Source of the DNA: a bacterium HR41
GTDB taxonomy: Bacteria; Actinomycetota; Thermoleophilia; Solirubrobacterales; Thermoleophilaceae
NCBI GenBank assembly: GCA_002898855.1
Contig: BEIR01000057.1
Span: forward strand, 1 to 7,404
Direction of reading: 5' to 3'
Length of the DNA stretch: 7,404 nucleotides
Positions 6,392 to 7,404 of the stretch are shown piece by piece. Both the position numbers and the translations under genes were made by a program. The notes beneath the pieces are model-generated. The model was not told where the DNA came from and did not search any database. It saw only the letters and a list, made by a program, of their open reading frames with translations. The stretch's first letter is position 1. Each line of letters begins with the position of its first letter.

Positions 6392-7404
6392 ACGTCGCGA
6401 GCGCGTCGCCGAGCTTGCGCAGCAGGCGCGCGGGGTCGCCGTCGGCCGCGACCGTGACGACGCGGCGCCCGCGCTGCTCGAGCGCGGCGCGATCGCCCGC
6501 CGCTTGTGCGTCGATCAGCGCACGGAAGCCGTGGTCGCGTTCCGCGATCGCTAGCTCGTCGCCGTCGCTTCCGTCGACGAGCTGCAAGAACGCGCCGACC
6601 GGCGGTCCCCCTTTGTGCAGCTGCCCGGTCGAGTGCAGGTAGCGAGGCCCGTAGCCGAAGGTCGCCGCGCAGCCGGTGCGCTCGACGACGGTGCGGCAGA
6701 GCTCGCTCGCGGCAGCGTCGAGCTCGGGCGACTCGGGGAGGTACGCCTGGATCGCCAGGTATGCCGGCGGCGCAAGCGCGCGAATCAGCTGCACGGCTGC
6801 CGCTTCCTCGTCACAGCGAGGACGTTCGCGGCGCGCTAGTGCTCGTTTGCTGGCGTCCTTGGCCTCCTGGACGTTGGGTTGGTCGAACGGGTTGACGCCG
6901 ACGAGCGCGCACGCCGCCGCCGTCGCCACCTCCCACAGATACAGCGCGCCTCCAAGCGCCGCCCCACCGACAGCGGCGAGCGGCACACCCGGGACCGGCT
7001 CGATCGCCTGGGCGCCGCCGCCGGCGCGAACGGGCAGGGCGAGCAGCGCGCCGGAAGGGGTCGCCAAAGTGTCGTCTTCGGCGGCAGCGAGCGGGACCGG
7101 GAGGATGCCGCGCCCCTGTTTGCCGCTCGATTCGGCGATCAGCTGTTCGAGCCAGAGCGCGAGCAGGCGCTCGCTCTCGCCCGCGGCGACGAGCAGGCGC
7201 CAGGACCCCTCGGCGGCCGCCGCGGCGAGCGCAGCCGCGAGCGTGGCGGCCGGTCGCGGCTCGTCGGCAAGCCTCTCGGCAAGCTCGACAGCGGCCCGCA
7301 GCTCCGGCTCGGGATCGCCGCCGCAGAGCAGCGCCGGCACCGTCCCGAACGGCGAAAGGACCGAGTAGCGCCCACCGATCTCGGGGTCGCCGTGGAAGAC
7401 GTGC
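6390..7404 (-). CDS. pgi: Glucose-6-phosphate isomerase, C-terminal part (possibly the isomerase half of a transaldolase/isomerase fusion)
   Basis: This gene is cut by the right edge; 337 residues are visible and the reading frame is open to base 7403. It interconverts glucose-6-phosphate and fructose-6-phosphate in the cytoplasm. The visible part begins in the first sugar-isomerase domain, with the phosphate-binding GGRYS at visible residues 10-14. ESSGKQGRG at 91-99 corresponds to the ESNGK segment that carries the catalytic Glu of PGI. NPFDQPNVQEAK at 171-182 matches the PGI FDQ..VE.GK signature, with its Lys as the likely catalytic residue. YLHSTGQLHKGGP follows at 255-267. From memory of the family, this last motif and the NPFDQPNV form are typical of the isomerase half of bifunctional Tal-Pgi proteins, so the missing N-terminus may hold a transaldolase. 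A stand-alone PGI of the same subgroup remains possible. The stop codon TAG directly abuts the first possible start codon of gnd. Confidence 0.88.
   Translation of the reverse strand, partial: HVFHGDPEIGGRYSVLSPFGTVPALLCGGDPEPELRAAVELAERLADEPRPAATLAAALAAAAAEGSWRLLVAAGESERLLALWLEQLIAESSGKQGRGILPVPLAAAEDDTLATPSGALLALPVRAGGGAQAIEPVPGVPLAAVGGAALGGALYLWEVATAAACALVGVNPFDQPNVQEAKDASKRALARRERPRCDEEAAAVQLIRALAPPAYLAIQAYLPESPELDAAASELCRTVVERTGCAATFGYGPRYLHSTGQLHKGGPPVGAFLQLVDGSDGDELAIAERDHGFRALIDAQAAGDRAALEQRGRRVVTVAADGDPARLLRKLGDALAT

Larger units (their letters stand above)
1..7404 (-). other. Single oxidative pentose phosphate operon (pgi-gnd-zwf-opcA-pgl-GH15)
   Basis: All six genes share the minus strand with junctions of 0 (9 if gnd starts at its ATG), 3, -1, 29 and -4 nt. 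No intergenic stretch exceeds 29 nt, so there is no room for an internal promoter or terminator outside coding sequence, and I saw no terminator-like hairpin followed by a T-run. The promoter must lie beyond 7404. Classical actinobacterial clusters run tkt-tal-(pgi)-zwf-opcA-pgl. Here gnd sits between pgi and zwf, and a GH15 gene is added at the end. Confidence 0.8.

Noticed and set aside
5463..6554. 363-codon plus-strand open frame opposite gnd and the end of pgi
   Set aside because: It crosses the boundary of two real minus-strand genes, with no start context and no motifs, as expected of a shadow.

Overview
The window is one continuous, very compact block of genes read entirely from the minus strand. 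The sequence is strongly GC-rich with G/C-loaded third codon positions throughout. The combination of an OpcA-type glucose-6-phosphate dehydrogenase assembly protein, a short-form 6-phosphogluconate dehydrogenase and a GH15 glycosidase points to an actinobacterium. A deep-branching lineage of the Thermoleophilia or Rubrobacteria kind is my guess; the sequence alone does not prove the taxon.

Layout in the direction of transcription (high to low coordinates): (1) the C-terminal half of a glucose-6-phosphate isomerase, possibly the isomerase half of a transaldolase-isomerase fusion, entering from the right edge and ending at 6390; (2) gnd, 6380-5424; (3) zwf, 5420-3894; (4) opcA, 3894-2683; (5) pgl, 2653-1901; (6) a GH15 trehalase/glucoamylase-like enzyme, 1904 to the left edge, almost complete. 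Measured from the first possible gnd start, the junctions are 0 nt, 3 nt, a 1-nt TGATG overlap, 29 nt and a 4-nt GTGA overlap. No stretch is long enough to hold a separate promoter or terminator, so this is almost certainly one transcript whose promoter lies beyond the right edge.

Together the genes encode the whole oxidative pentose phosphate branch. Pgi connects fructose-6-phosphate and glucose-6-phosphate. Zwf, with OpcA as its assembly or activating partner, makes 6-phosphogluconolactone. Pgl hydrolyses it to 6-phosphogluconate. Gnd decarboxylates that to ribulose-5-phosphate. The GH15 enzyme at the end plausibly supplies glucose from trehalose or alpha-glucans, but no glucokinase is in the window. 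The points worth a second look are the GH15 gene coupled to this pathway, residues suggesting that Gnd prefers NAD+ while Zwf looks NADP+-compatible, a two-cysteine linker in OpcA, and a Pgl phosphate loop without the usual Ser/Thr-Pro. I found no mobile element, RNA gene, CRISPR array or clearly unknown system.
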